From assembly GCA_002482005.1 (NCBI GenBank), contig DLFD01000083.1, positions 1 to 48,149 on the forward strand: a stretch of 48,149 nucleotides of DNA, given 5' to 3'. This document shows, piece by piece, positions 8,575-16,326 of the stretch. Every line of letters starts with the position of its first letter. Within the stretch, counting starts at the first letter, position 1. Source of the stretch: Lachnospiraceae bacterium UBA7729 (lineage in GTDB: Bacteria; Bacillota; Clostridia; Lachnospirales; Lachnospiraceae). Position numbers and translations under genes: made by a program. The notes beneath the pieces were generated by a model. The model was not told the DNA's origin, ran no database searches, and was given only the letters and a program-made list of their open reading frames with translations.

Positions 8575-8814
8575 TCAGCCTGCTGTCATGAAATTGATGA
8601 GCTTCTGGATATCTTCCGGCTCATAAGCAACGATCTCAAGTTCCGGGATATCCATGGCACCGTTCCTGAAGATTCCGGCCAGGGAGATGTACTGACTGAG
8701 CTTTGACTTCAGATTCAGTCTGTCGCCCTCGCCTGTGACCAGTTCAACCTTTCCCTTGCAGGAGTCAACTACCTGAAACAGCTTGTTTACATCCTTCACA
8801 TTCTGAAGCTTCAT
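8575..8814 (-). CDS. Small conserved hypothetical protein (79 aa)
   Basis: A small soluble acidic protein with no signal peptide or membrane segment. It has a KLFQVVDSCKGKVELVTGEGD segment and an IPELEIVAYEPEDIQKLINFM C-terminus. It resembles short Lachnospiraceae proteins often carrying the doubtful label 'polyA polymerase', but nothing here looks like a nucleotidyltransferase active site. The gene has its own promoter (8907-8935), an AAGGAGAACAAT start region and a strong terminator, so it is a monocistronic, probably well expressed unit. Function not known. Confidence 0.75.
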   Translation of the reverse strand: MKLQNVKDVNKLFQVVDSCKGKVELVTGEGDRLNLKSKLSQYISLAGIFRNGAMDIPELEIVAYEPEDIQKLINFMTAG

Positions 8815-8906
8815 ATTGTTCTCCTTATCTGCCCTGCTGACTCATCCGAAAGACTGCTCCGGCTGCCGGGCGTCTCATACTGTCTTAACTTTAAGGATTC
8901 ACCGAC

Positions 8907-8935
8907 ACTATAAAGCACCGACAGGAGAAAAGCAA
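8907..8935 (-). promoter_or_regulatory. Sigma-70-type promoter of the 79-residue gene
   Basis: On the minus strand TTGCTT (8930-8935), a 17-base spacer and TATAGT (8907-8912). The octamer TGTCGGTG occurs directly upstream and downstream of the -10 region with a 16-bp period, which could be an operator. Confidence 0.6.
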
Positions 8936-8978
8936 GATACGGCTGCATAATTCCCGATACGGGAAGAAAATATCCTGT

Positions 8979-9806
8979 TTACGCAAGATAGATCCTCTTG
9001 CCCCGGATCTCCACTTTTCCTTCCTTCATGAGATGTCCGACCGCCCGCTTGAACGCGTTCTTGGACAGACCGAACTCTCTCTTGATGATCTCCGGGGAGA
9101 CCTTATCGTCGAAAGGAAGCACTCCTTCGTACTCGCCGATGACCTTCAGGACCTTTTCGGCATCGTCGTCCAGCTGACGATATGCTTTCTTCCTCGGGGA
9201 AAGATTGAGTTTCCCGTCCGGAAGGACCCGGGTAACCCTCAGCGTGAGGACATCGCCGATCCGGAAGGGGCCAGCTGCCTCCTGCTTCGGGACCAGTCCG
9301 GAGAACTGGTCATCCACAGCCACAAAGACTCCGAAGTTATCGCTGGTCTGATAGATCCTTCCCTGTACCTCACTGTCCCTCTTATAAGGAGAATCCTTTC
9401 TCAGATAAGGATAGACGTTCATGGTCGCACAGAGCCTGGAGCTCTTATCGATATACAGCGATACGAGTACTTCCTCGCCCGCCTTCACCTTCCTGGTCTG
9501 CTCATGATAAGGAAGGAGCAGGTCCTTCTCCAGTCCCCAGTCCAGGAATGCCCCGATCTTCGATACTTCCTTCACGCTCAGAAGCTTCGTCTGTCCCAGC
9601 TCGATCTTCGGCCTGCGTGTTGTCGAAACCAGACGATCCGATGAATCCTTGTAGAGGAATACATCGATCTCATCTCCCGCTTTCATTCCGTCAGGGACCT
9701 CTTTCTTAGGAAGCAGGACCGTCTCCGTTCCGTCTCCCAGGTACGCCCCGAATTCCTTCATGTGGTCTGCACGCAGCGTCTGCCACTCTCCGAGTTTCAG
9801 TGCCAT
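8979..9806 (-). CDS. cvfB: CvfB-like S1-domain RNA-binding protein
   Basis: A 275-residue protein with repeated S1-type OB folds: residues 1-60 (EFGAYLGDG), 65-130 (KIGAFLDWGLEKDLLLPYHEQ) and 140-205 (DNFGVFVAVDDQFSGLVP). A C-terminal winged helix (SPEIIKREFGLSKNAFKRAVGHLMKEGKVEI) completes the CvfB architecture. CvfB binds RNA and modulates expression of virulence and other genes in Firmicutes. The start was set at ATG 9806, preceded by GAGAGGA about 12 bases upstream. It is on the same strand as and 87 bp downstream of the thioesterase gene, so could share its transcript. Confidence 0.88.
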   Translation of the reverse strand: MALKLGEWQTLRADHMKEFGAYLGDGTETVLLPKKEVPDGMKAGDEIDVFLYKDSSDRLVSTTRRPKIELGQTKLLSVKEVSKIGAFLDWGLEKDLLLPYHEQTRKVKAGEEVLVSLYIDKSSRLCATMNVYPYLRKDSPYKRDSEVQGRIYQTSDNFGVFVAVDDQFSGLVPKQEAAGPFRIGDVLTLRVTRVLPDGKLNLSPRKKAYRQLDDDAEKVLKVIGEYEGVLPFDDKVSPEIIKREFGLSKNAFKRAVGHLMKEGKVEIRGKRIYLA

Positions 9807-9893
9807 AGGTAATTCCGTCCTCTCTGTAATATGCGGCAAGCCATGCACTGCCCGCCAGTACGGATGCATCCACCACCCTGGCGTCCAGCCTGC

Positions 9894-10601
9894 TTACCGG
9901 ATAAATTCCGCGCTGATATAGGGCTCCCCGTCTGCTGCACGAAGCGATACCCCATATCCATCTTCTCTCTTCTGCACCAGAGGCGTGATGATGTCGCCCA
10001 GGCGTGCCTGTTTCTTGTACTCGATCCTCAGTTCATGGTAATGTTCGCCTTCCGGCAGTACAGCCTGCGCCATCGCCACATACTGGGCGTTATTCACATG
10101 ATGGTTGGTATCGAGGTTCTGTCTTACGACTGTGAAGGACTCGAAGCTCTCACCGTCTTCCGGGTCCGCCACCTTGCGGGATGCATACTTCATCTCCGCA
10201 CGAGGGTGAACACCGTACTTATCGATCATGTCCTCAGGGACACGGATCGGAAGCCCCTTCTCCAGATCATAGAGGAACCAGGTACTGTTCGCACGTACGA
10301 TCGTACTGCCTGCCTCATCGAGCAGGGTACAGTTTCTCATGCCGAAGATACCGATGAACTTCCAGCCCCAGGTCTGAATGGTATACTTCTCTCCGATCTC
10401 CGGAAGCCGGTCGATTACGATCTGCCAGCCGGAGACCAGCCAGCCCAGATGGCGGGCGCTCAGGTACCTGTAGCCGATCCCAAGGTTATATCCATGGTAT
10501 TCGGCTGCATCCTGAAAATAGTTGATGAGAGACGGGAGGGACAGTCTCCCGTTCTCATCACATTCGCTGTATCTTACGATTCCGGGAAGTATCTGGATCA
10601 T
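9894..10601 (-). CDS. Acyl-ACP thioesterase (FatA-like, double hot-dog fold)
   Basis: A 235-residue soluble enzyme of the acyl-ACP thioesterase family, which releases fatty acids from acyl carrier protein. The N-terminal hot-dog repeat begins VRYSECDENGRLSLPSLINYFQDAA, and the second carries RQNLDTNHHVNNAQYVAMA, whose Asn/His residues match the proposed catalytic NxHVNN region. The start codon overlaps the pncB stop by four bases (ATGA), so the two are translationally coupled. No metabolic link between NAD synthesis and fatty acid release is obvious; the pairing is probably operonic convenience. Confidence 0.88.
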   Translation of the reverse strand: MIQILPGIVRYSECDENGRLSLPSLINYFQDAAEYHGYNLGIGYRYLSARHLGWLVSGWQIVIDRLPEIGEKYTIQTWGWKFIGIFGMRNCTLLDEAGSTIVRANSTWFLYDLEKGLPIRVPEDMIDKYGVHPRAEMKYASRKVADPEDGESFESFTVVRQNLDTNHHVNNAQYVAMAQAVLPEGEHYHELRIEYKKQARLGDIITPLVQKREDGYGVSLRAADGEPYISAEFIR

Positions 10602-12064
10602 TCAGCCTCCAGTGCTCTCATGGAAAGCTCTTCCAGAAGATCTGCCTTGATCTTGTAAAGCTTATCGGACAGGTCGACATACATCTCGTGCGGGTTGACG
10701 AAACGCTTGGTCTCATCCCACAGGGTATCCTTCTCCCTGGTGCAGATATCACGGATCTCCATGACGGACGGAGACTGATAGACGCACTCGCCGTTCCTGA
10801 AGACCGGCACCAGCAGCGGTCTCAGATCATAGGTCCCGGCCTTGATCTTGGTCTTCTTCCAGGTCTCCTTCGGATCGAAGATGATCAGATCCTTCTGCGG
10901 GTCAAATGTCTCATCGTTCATGCAGATCAGGTCTGCTCTGATCTTGTGGTACTGCTTGTCATAGATACGGTAGACCTGCTTGTCGCCCGGGTTGGTGATC
11001 TTATCGGTGTTCTCGGAGAGCTTGATCTTCGGGATGAACTTTCCGTCCGGTCCCTCGATGGCAGCCAGCTTGTAGACGCCGCCGAATGCCGGAGTATTCT
11101 TGGAAGTGATCAGGTTCGTCCCGACGCCCCAGGATGTGATCGCTGCCCCCTGGGCCTTCAGCGACTGGATCAGGTACTCATCAAGATCGGAGGAAGCTGC
11201 GATGGTCGCCTCCGGGAATCCTGCATCATCCAGCATCTTTCTCGCCTTCTTGGACATATAGGCAAGGTCGCCGGAGTCGAGTCGGATGCCGTACTTGGCC
11301 GGCATCTTTCCTTCATCACGCATCTCTTTGAAGACACGGATAGCAGCCGGCACGCCGGATCTAAGGGTATCATAGGTATCAACCAGGAGCACGCAGTTGT
11401 CCGGATAAAGCTCAGCATACTTGCGGAATGCAGTGTACTCATCCGGGAAGCTCATGATCCAGCTGTGGGCATGCGTTCCGAGGACCGGGACGTCAAACAG
11501 CTGTCCGGTCAGGACGTTGGAAGTACCTATGCAGCCGCCGATGACTGCGGCTCTTGCACCGTAGGTTCCTGCATCAGGTCCCTGGGCACGGCGAAGGCCG
11601 AACTCCATGATGCCGTCGCCCTTTGCCGCGTAGCAGACGCGGGCAGCCTTGGTCGCGATCAGGCACTGGTGGTTGACGATGTTCAGGATAGCGGTCTCCA
11701 TAAGCTGTGCTTCCATGATCGGAGCCACGACCTTGACCAGCGGCTCTCTCGGGAAGATAACCGTTCCTTCCGGGATCGCATAGATATCACCGGAGAAGTG
11801 GAAATTGGCAAGGTAGTCAAGGAAGTCTTCATCGAAGGTGTGAAGGCTTCTGAGGTAGTCGATATCGTCCTTGTCAAATGTGAGACGCTTTACGTAGTCG
11901 ATCACCTGGTCCAGTCCTGCACAGATGGCATATCCGCCGTCATCCGGGTTTCTTCTGTAGAATGCATCAAAGACTACTTTCTGGTGCATGCCGCACTTGA
12001 AATAGCCCTGCATCATGGTCAGCTCATAGAAGTCTGTGAGCAGTGTCAGCTTCATGGTACTCAT
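10598..12064 (-). CDS. pncB: Nicotinate phosphoribosyltransferase
   Basis: A 488-residue enzyme that makes nicotinate mononucleotide from nicotinate and PRPP in the NAD salvage pathway. Family motifs include LLTDFYELTMMQGYF at the N-terminus, EFGLRRAQGPDAG, THAHSWIMSF with the phosphorylated-His region, and IRLDSGDLAYMSK and GVGTNLITS in the barrel. Length is normal. The ATG has an AGAGGAAA site 8 bases upstream. Its transcript probably starts near 12315, giving a leader of about 250 bases that carries a hairpin repeat array (12145-12224), suggesting post-transcriptional control. Confidence 0.94.
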   Translation of the reverse strand: MSTMKLTLLTDFYELTMMQGYFKCGMHQKVVFDAFYRRNPDDGGYAICAGLDQVIDYVKRLTFDKDDIDYLRSLHTFDEDFLDYLANFHFSGDIYAIPEGTVIFPREPLVKVVAPIMEAQLMETAILNIVNHQCLIATKAARVCYAAKGDGIMEFGLRRAQGPDAGTYGARAAVIGGCIGTSNVLTGQLFDVPVLGTHAHSWIMSFPDEYTAFRKYAELYPDNCVLLVDTYDTLRSGVPAAIRVFKEMRDEGKMPAKYGIRLDSGDLAYMSKKARKMLDDAGFPEATIAASSDLDEYLIQSLKAQGAAITSWGVGTNLITSKNTPAFGGVYKLAAIEGPDGKFIPKIKLSENTDKITNPGDKQVYRIYDKQYHKIRADLICMNDETFDPQKDLIIFDPKETWKKTKIKAGTYDLRPLLVPVFRNGECVYQSPSVMEIRDICTREKDTLWDETKRFVNPHEMYVDLSDKLYKIKADLLEELSMRALEAE

Positions 12065-12144
12065 ATCTGCTTTTCCTCTTTCTGTATATTGAACGGTAAA
12101 CGCAGGCGCCTTTCTTCGTCCCTTACGGGTCTCAGAGTTCCGGG

Positions 12145-12224
12145 ATCCGGTATAACCGGTTTCTGGCTTGCCAGGTATCCGGTATAACCGGTTTCTGGCT
12201 TGCCAGGTATCCGGTATAACCGGT
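12145..12224 (-). repeat. Tandem hairpin array in the pncB leader (32 bp x 2.5)
   Basis: Two exact 32-bp units (12145-12176 and 12177-12208) and a 16-bp partial unit (12209-12224). Each unit contains CCGGTataACCGG and CTGGcttgCCAG, so the leader RNA could fold into five small hairpins in a row. It lies between the predicted promoter and the pncB start. Confidence 0.85.
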
Positions 12225-12321
12225 CCCCCGGGCTTCTGACGTACTGCATGGATTCTCCCAGCCGGCTCTCCGGAATGTCAGCTCTTTCGGCGACTCTTCC
12301 GGTTCCTGACACAGTGCTTTG

Positions 12322-12349
12322 ATTATAGCATTCTCGGGCTGTTTTGTAA
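12322..12349 (-). promoter_or_regulatory. Predicted pncB promoter
   Basis: Minus strand TTACAA (12344-12349), 16-base spacer, consensus TATAAT (12322-12327), upstream of the repeat array and pncB. Confidence 0.6.
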
Positions 12350-12441
12350 GCAGGGAAAACAGGCTGCCGGCTTCCCATTTTCAGGCAAGTTCCTCTTGCA
12401 CCTGCAAAAAAACAGAAGAGCATCGGGGAGCTGCCGCGTAT

Positions 12442-12555
12442 GCCGTCGCTCAGGATATCATCCCGAACCTGGCCTAAGCGCCGTCGCCCAGGATATCATC
12501 CCGAACCTGGCCTAAGCACCGTCGCCCAGGATATCAGACTGGAACTGGTTTATGC
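12442..12555. repeat. 38-bp tandem repeat between citrate synthase and pncB (three copies)
   Basis: Units at 12442-12479, 12480-12517 and 12518-12555; the first two differ at one base and the third is diverged. Each contains CCAGG...CCTGG (or a close variant) flanking GATATC, able to form a hairpin. The array begins about 40 bp past the citrate synthase stop and occupies the place where its terminator is expected. No gene is visible in 12065-12594. Confidence 0.85.
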
Positions 12556-12594
12556 GCCTCCGCCCCCTGATCCCGTCAGCAGCAAGAGAATACA

Positions 12595-13977
12595 TCAGCG
12601 GTCTTCCAGCGGAACGTAAGGTACTCCCTCATGCACGGCGATGTATGCCGGGCGGATGATCTTTCCCCTTCTCGCCAGCTCCTCCATACGGTGAGCGGAC
12701 CAGCCGACTGAACGGGCAATCGCAAAGAGCGGCGTGTAGAGTTCCGTCGGAAGCCCCAGCATCTCGTATACAAACCCCGAGAAGAAGTCCACATTGGCGG
12801 AAACTCCCTTGTACATATGAGACCGCTTCGCGATGATCTGCGGCGCCAGTTCCTCGACCATGTGATAGAGCGCCATCTCCTGGGACAGGCCTTTCTCCTC
12901 GGACAGCTTTGCCGCAAACTGCTCCAGGATCTGGGCACGCGGATCTGATACGGAATAGACGGCATGGCCGATCCCATAGATCAGCCCCGAATGGTCGAAG
13001 GCCTCTCTGTCCAGGATCTTCTCCAGATACGCTGCGACCTCCTCCCGGTCCTCCCAGATCATGACATGGGACCCTATATCCTTCATCATCTGCCGGACCT
13101 TGATGTTGGCGCCTCCATGGCGCGGCCCCTTCAGCGAGCCCAGCGCTGCAGCAAAGACCGAATAGGTATCCGTCCCTGAAGACGTCACAACGCGGTCCGT
13201 GAAGGTTGAGTTATTTCCGCCGCCGTGCTCCATGTGCAGGACCAGGCAGATATCCAGGATGCGTGCTTCCAGATCTGTGTACTTCCCGTCCTTCCTCAGC
13301 ATATGAAGGATGTTCTCCGCAAAAGACAGCTCCGGGTCCGGCTGGTGGATGACCAGACTATTGCCCCGGTAGTAGTGCTGATAAGTCTGATATCCATAGA
13401 TCGCGATCATCGGCATCATGGCGATGACCTGCAGACACTGTCTCAGCACATTCGGAAGGGAGATATCATCCGCCTCGCTGTCGTAGGAGTATAGAGTGAG
13501 GACACTCCGCGCAAGGACATTCATCATGTCATTGGACGGCGCTGTCATGATGATCTCCCGGACGAAATTCTGAGGGAACATCTTCTGGTCTCTCGCCAGG
13601 ATCTCTCTCAGGTCATGCAGCTGCTTCTGATTCGGAAGGTCGCCGAACAAAAGAAGAAAAGCGATCTCCTCATAGCCGAACCTGCCTTCTTCTGCGAATC
13701 CCTTTACCAGTTCCCTGACATCCCTGCCGCGGTAGTAGAGATGCCCTTCGCAGGGAACTTCCTTTCCGTCCGCGATCTTCTTTGCCTTGACTGTTGATAT
13801 CTCCGTAAGTCCGGCAACCACACCCTTTCCGTTCAGGTCGCGCAGTCCAGGCTTTACATCATACCTTTCATATAGAGCAGGATCGATGCGGTCCGTACGT
13901 TCGCACATACGGGACAGTTCGATCATCTTCGGGGTGATCTCTGAATACATCTCGTCAAAGGTCTTGCCATCTTCCAT
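12595..13977 (-). CDS. gltA: Citrate synthase
   Basis: A 460-residue citrate synthase that condenses oxaloacetate and acetyl-CoA. Catalytic and substrate motifs are present: HLYYRGRDVRELV, VLHMEHGGGNNSTF with the first active-site His, LKGPRHGGAN, YGIGHAVYSVSDPRA with the second His, and VDFFSGFVYEMLGLP. It is longer than the classic 370-residue Gram-positive form, owing to an N-terminal extension before the RDLNGKGVVAGLTEIS start of the core. The ATG follows GAGGAGG by 9 bases. Its leader is purine-rich and contains two adjoining tandem repeat arrays. No other TCA gene is nearby, consistent with a role in glutamate synthesis. Confidence 0.94.
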   Translation of the reverse strand: MEDGKTFDEMYSEITPKMIELSRMCERTDRIDPALYERYDVKPGLRDLNGKGVVAGLTEISTVKAKKIADGKEVPCEGHLYYRGRDVRELVKGFAEEGRFGYEEIAFLLLFGDLPNQKQLHDLREILARDQKMFPQNFVREIIMTAPSNDMMNVLARSVLTLYSYDSEADDISLPNVLRQCLQVIAMMPMIAIYGYQTYQHYYRGNSLVIHQPDPELSFAENILHMLRKDGKYTDLEARILDICLVLHMEHGGGNNSTFTDRVVTSSGTDTYSVFAAALGSLKGPRHGGANIKVRQMMKDIGSHVMIWEDREEVAAYLEKILDREAFDHSGLIYGIGHAVYSVSDPRAQILEQFAAKLSEEKGLSQEMALYHMVEELAPQIIAKRSHMYKGVSANVDFFSGFVYEMLGLPTELYTPLFAIARSVGWSAHRMEELARRGKIIRPAYIAVHEGVPYVPLEDR

Positions 13978-14003
13978 AGGTCCGGTCCTCCTCTTCTATC
14001 TGT

Positions 14004-14050
14004 TCTCTATCTATCTCTATCTATCTCTATCTGTCTTTATCTGTCTTTCA
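14004..14050. repeat. 10-bp tandem repeat in the citrate synthase leader
   Basis: About 4.5 copies of TCTCTATCTA/G (plus strand), ending about 27 bp upstream of the citrate synthase start. In the mRNA this becomes AGATAGAGA repeats, an unstructured purine-rich tract directly upstream of the GAGGAGG site. Confidence 0.85.
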
Positions 14051-14135
14051 CCGCTCTGTCCCTTGTTTGCTGTCCTTCACTGTTCTGTCTCTTGTTTGCT
14101 GTTCCTCACCGTTCTGTCCCTTGTTTGCTGTTCCT
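14049..14135. repeat. 29-bp tandem repeat in the citrate synthase leader (three copies)
   Basis: Units at 14049-14077, 14078-14106 and 14107-14135 with consensus CACCGTTCTGTCCCTTG then TTTGCTGTTCCT. It abuts the 10-bp array. In the sense RNA each unit gives AGGAACAGCAAACAAGGGAC, with two AnGGA-like motifs. Confidence 0.88.
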
Positions 14136-14239
14136 CCTTATCGTTCTCCTTTGCGATTATGAGATATATGATAGCAAAGATCCCCCTGATTTTCCCGGTA
14201 AGAATATCTGAAACTTTTAAAATTTTGTGAAATTAGGGG

Positions 14240-14268
14240 TTGCAATATCCTGTAGAAGTGACTATAAT
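14240..14268 (+). promoter_or_regulatory. Promoter of tRNA-Gln
   Basis: TTGCAA (14240-14245), 17-base spacer, TATAAT (14263-14268); the tRNA begins 58 bp downstream. Confidence 0.85.
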
Positions 14269-14326
14269 AACAAACGTCGCTGAGGAAAGCAAGTTGAAAG
14301 TCAGGAATCAGCGGTGAAAAGTATAA

Positions 14327-14398
14327 AGGGCTATCGCCAAACGGTAAGGCAACGGACTCTGACTCCGTCATTTCCAGGTTCGAATCCTGGTAGCCCTG
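14327..14398 (+). tRNA. tRNA-Gln (CUG anticodon)
   Basis: A 72-base cloverleaf: acceptor AGGGCTA pairs with TAGCCCT, anticodon stem ACGGA/TCCGT, loop CTCTGAC with anticodon CTG at 14359-14361, and T-arm CCAGG-TTCGAAT-CCTGG. CCA is not encoded. It has its own promoter and terminator. The longer minus-strand open frames across it are chance. Confidence 0.95.
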
Positions 14399-14407
14399 TT
14401 TCTGAGA

Positions 14408-14435
14408 GCACTTGCGGATCTGCAGGTGCTTTTTT
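14408..14435 (+). terminator. Terminator of tRNA-Gln
   Basis: GCACTTGC-ggatct-GCAGGTGC (one G-U pair) followed by TTTTTT, 10 bases past the tRNA. Confidence 0.9.
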
Positions 14436-14455
14436 CATGCCCGGAAAGAAAGAAT

Positions 14456-14582
14456 GCTGCCGGTCCCGCACTTTAGCTGCCGGTCCCGCATCTCCATTCC
14501 ATGACAGCGCCTTTGACGGCTCCACCGGGAGGCACAGCCCCCTTTCCTCAGAAGCTTCCTCTCTCCTCAGAAGCTTCCTCTG
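14456..14582. repeat. Two small duplications between tRNA-Gln and the MutS-like gene end
   Basis: A 15-bp GCTGCCGGTCCCGCA occurs at 14456-14470 and 14476-14490. A 19-bp unit is tandemly repeated at 14545-14563 and 14564-14582; the second copy contains the last codons and TGA stop (14567-14569) of the MutS-like gene, so the gene's 3' end was duplicated downstream of itself. Confidence 0.8.
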
Positions 14583-16162
14583 TCCGTGAAGTTCAGGTTC
14601 CACCTTGCCGCGATATCCCTTGCATAGGACAGGCCGTCAGGCTTGGTTCTCAGGACCCGGTAGCTTCGCTTCCCCGTCGCCTTGTCCTGCATCACGGCCG
14701 CGAGATTATCGATCCTGCCTTTGTTTCCCGGATAAGAGTTGAATTCTTCTGTTTTCTCGCACAGCTCGTGCAGATGGGTGACGAAGATCCCGCAGGCTCC
14801 GATCGCACCGATCCCTGTCAGGACTTCTTCCGCAATGAAGGCTCCTTCCATGGCGCTGGTACTGGAGAACGATTCATCCATAAGCAGCATGTCGGTCTCC
14901 CTGAGCCCTTTCAGGATATGGGAAAGGCGCTCACACTCCTTCTCCAGCCTTCCTCGTCCGTAGTTGCCGGTGTCCGTCTCCGGGAAATGTGTGTAGATCC
15001 CGCTTACCGGGCTCATCGTTGCTTCGTCTGCCGGTACATAGCATCCCAGCTGCATCAGGGCGAAGGCCATGCCGACCGAATAGGCATAGATCGACTTGCC
15101 TCCGTGGTTCGGTCCGGTGAGGATGAAGAATCTCCCCTTCTCATCGTTGACATACTCGTTGGAGACGATCCCGTCCTCCGGCCGGTTCAGCGCAAGATTC
15201 ACGTTGTACAGACCTTTGATATGCGCACGCCCTGCCTTTTCATTGGTGATGGCTGGCTTGACCATGGAGAATCCCCTGCTGCGGACTTCATTGATAAAGG
15301 AAACGACAGCGGTAAGGAAGCGAAGGTCCGGAAGCAGCGCCACATAGAGGGACGTATTGATATTGAAATAGCTGTCGACGATCGGCTCCATGTCGGTCAG
15401 CGCCTTTTTATAGATATCCTGCAGTGCGTACCGGATCCCGTCAGCAAATCTCTCATCCTTCACAAGCGCAGCCGCCCCGGAGATCGGATAAAGCGTCGAC
15501 TGAAGCCGGAACGGATCGTCTTTGCCACGCCGGATGATCCTGTCCATGATCGTTCCCTTACGGAATCTCTCATCATTCACCGATACGATCCCGGCTTCCG
15601 CAACCTGCATATTCTCATCCAGGTTGATACCGATCGTAATGCTGCGGAAAGTGCCGAAACTCCCTGCGACTTTCCCAAGATCTTTCTTCAGATTCCGGTA
15701 TTCCTGAGACTCCGCCTTCTCTTCGATCTCCTTCTTCAGCTCCGCAAGACCGGCTGACTCCAGCTCCGCCTTCTCTAAGGCATCGTAGAGAAGATCCGTC
15801 ACTTCTATATAATCCTGAAGAACCTTGAAGCTGGAAAGTGCCGTATCCAGGGAATATCCCCTTCCCAGCACCTTGCGCATGTCATAGATATAGCTGATCT
15901 TCGGCAAAGCTTCCTTCATGGCGGCAGTCAGATCCGGGTACTTCAGAAGTTCTTCCACGATATCAAGCCGGTAGCGGATCACCTCAGGATCACTGGTGAA
16001 GAAATCCTCCAGCCTGAGGTCCGGGATCCCAAGATAAGAGAGATTCTGCAGAGTGACCATGGACGATATAGAAAGCGGATCGATAAAATCTGTACTGCGG
16101 AAAACGCCTTCCGCTTCCTGTCTTTTCGTGTATCCTTCCGGATAGATCAGACTCACTGGCAT
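14567..16162 (-). CDS. MutS-family ATPase lacking the mismatch-recognition domain
   Basis: A 531-residue protein with MutS core and ATPase domains only. The ATPase shows Walker A GPNHGGKS near residue 350, LLMDESFSSTSAMEG as Walker B and signature region, and FVTHLHEL as the switch His region. The N-terminal mismatch-binding domain of MutS and the Smr nuclease of MutS2 are both absent. Such short MutS-like proteins are common in Clostridia but have no settled role; they may bind branched DNA or act outside repair. The ATG has a GGGGAGGG site 6 bases upstream. A palindromic dispersed repeat and a long hairpin lie immediately upstream. Confidence 0.85.
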   Translation of the reverse strand: MPVSLIYPEGYTKRQEAEGVFRSTDFIDPLSISSMVTLQNLSYLGIPDLRLEDFFTSDPEVIRYRLDIVEELLKYPDLTAAMKEALPKISYIYDMRKVLGRGYSLDTALSSFKVLQDYIEVTDLLYDALEKAELESAGLAELKKEIEEKAESQEYRNLKKDLGKVAGSFGTFRSITIGINLDENMQVAEAGIVSVNDERFRKGTIMDRIIRRGKDDPFRLQSTLYPISGAAALVKDERFADGIRYALQDIYKKALTDMEPIVDSYFNINTSLYVALLPDLRFLTAVVSFINEVRSRGFSMVKPAITNEKAGRAHIKGLYNVNLALNRPEDGIVSNEYVNDEKGRFFILTGPNHGGKSIYAYSVGMAFALMQLGCYVPADEATMSPVSGIYTHFPETDTGNYGRGRLEKECERLSHILKGLRETDMLLMDESFSSTSAMEGAFIAEEVLTGIGAIGACGIFVTHLHELCEKTEEFNSYPGNKGRIDNLAAVMQDKATGKRSYRVLRTKPDGLSYARDIAARWNLNFTDRGSF

Positions 16163-16176
16163 GATTTTCCCTCCCC

Positions 16177-16215
16177 GGCAGCCTTTTTGTATACTTTGGT
16201 ATGAAAAAGAAAGCC
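16177..16215. repeat. Dispersed palindromic element, copy 1
   Basis: GGCAGCCTTTTTGTATAC, then TTTGGTATGAAAAAG, then AAAGCC. It closely matches the element at 46994-47033. The core is a GTATACyTTGGTAT palindrome inside flanking A/T runs. It lies just upstream of the MutS-like gene's ribosome binding site and may be an operator or a REP-like repeat. Confidence 0.65.
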
Positions 16216-16279
16216 AGGTCCGTCGGATGCATCCGGAGATCCCTTACCGTGATCCCTTCTTCCTCTTTCGGACCTGGCT
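16212..16279 (-). terminator. Long-loop hairpin with T-run downstream of ptsI
   Basis: AGCCAGGTCCG (16212-16222) pairs perfectly over 11 bp with CGGACCTGGCT (16269-16279); on the minus strand TTCTTTTTC follows. The 46-base loop itself holds the palindrome CGGATGCATCCG (16224-16235) and a GATCCCTT direct repeat. It can terminate the ptsI transcript; because it also precedes the MutS-like gene, a riboswitch-like role cannot be excluded, though no known class was recognised. Confidence 0.6.
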
Positions 16280-16326
16280 CTCAGAACTGCCTCCGCATCA
16301 CGCAGACGCCGCGGCAGTCTGACCAG

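Noticed and set aside
12061..12423. 120-codon minus-strand open frame upstream of pncB
   Set aside because: Mostly translation of the 32-bp repeat array and promoter region; no good start site; not protein-like.
12145..12555. Possible CRISPR array
   Set aside because: Units are contiguous with no unique spacers and no cas genes are nearby.
16212..16279. Known riboswitch class upstream of the MutS-like gene
   Set aside because: Compared by eye with glycine, c-di-GMP, THF, ZTP and preQ1 motifs; no conserved core matched, so only a hairpin is claimed.
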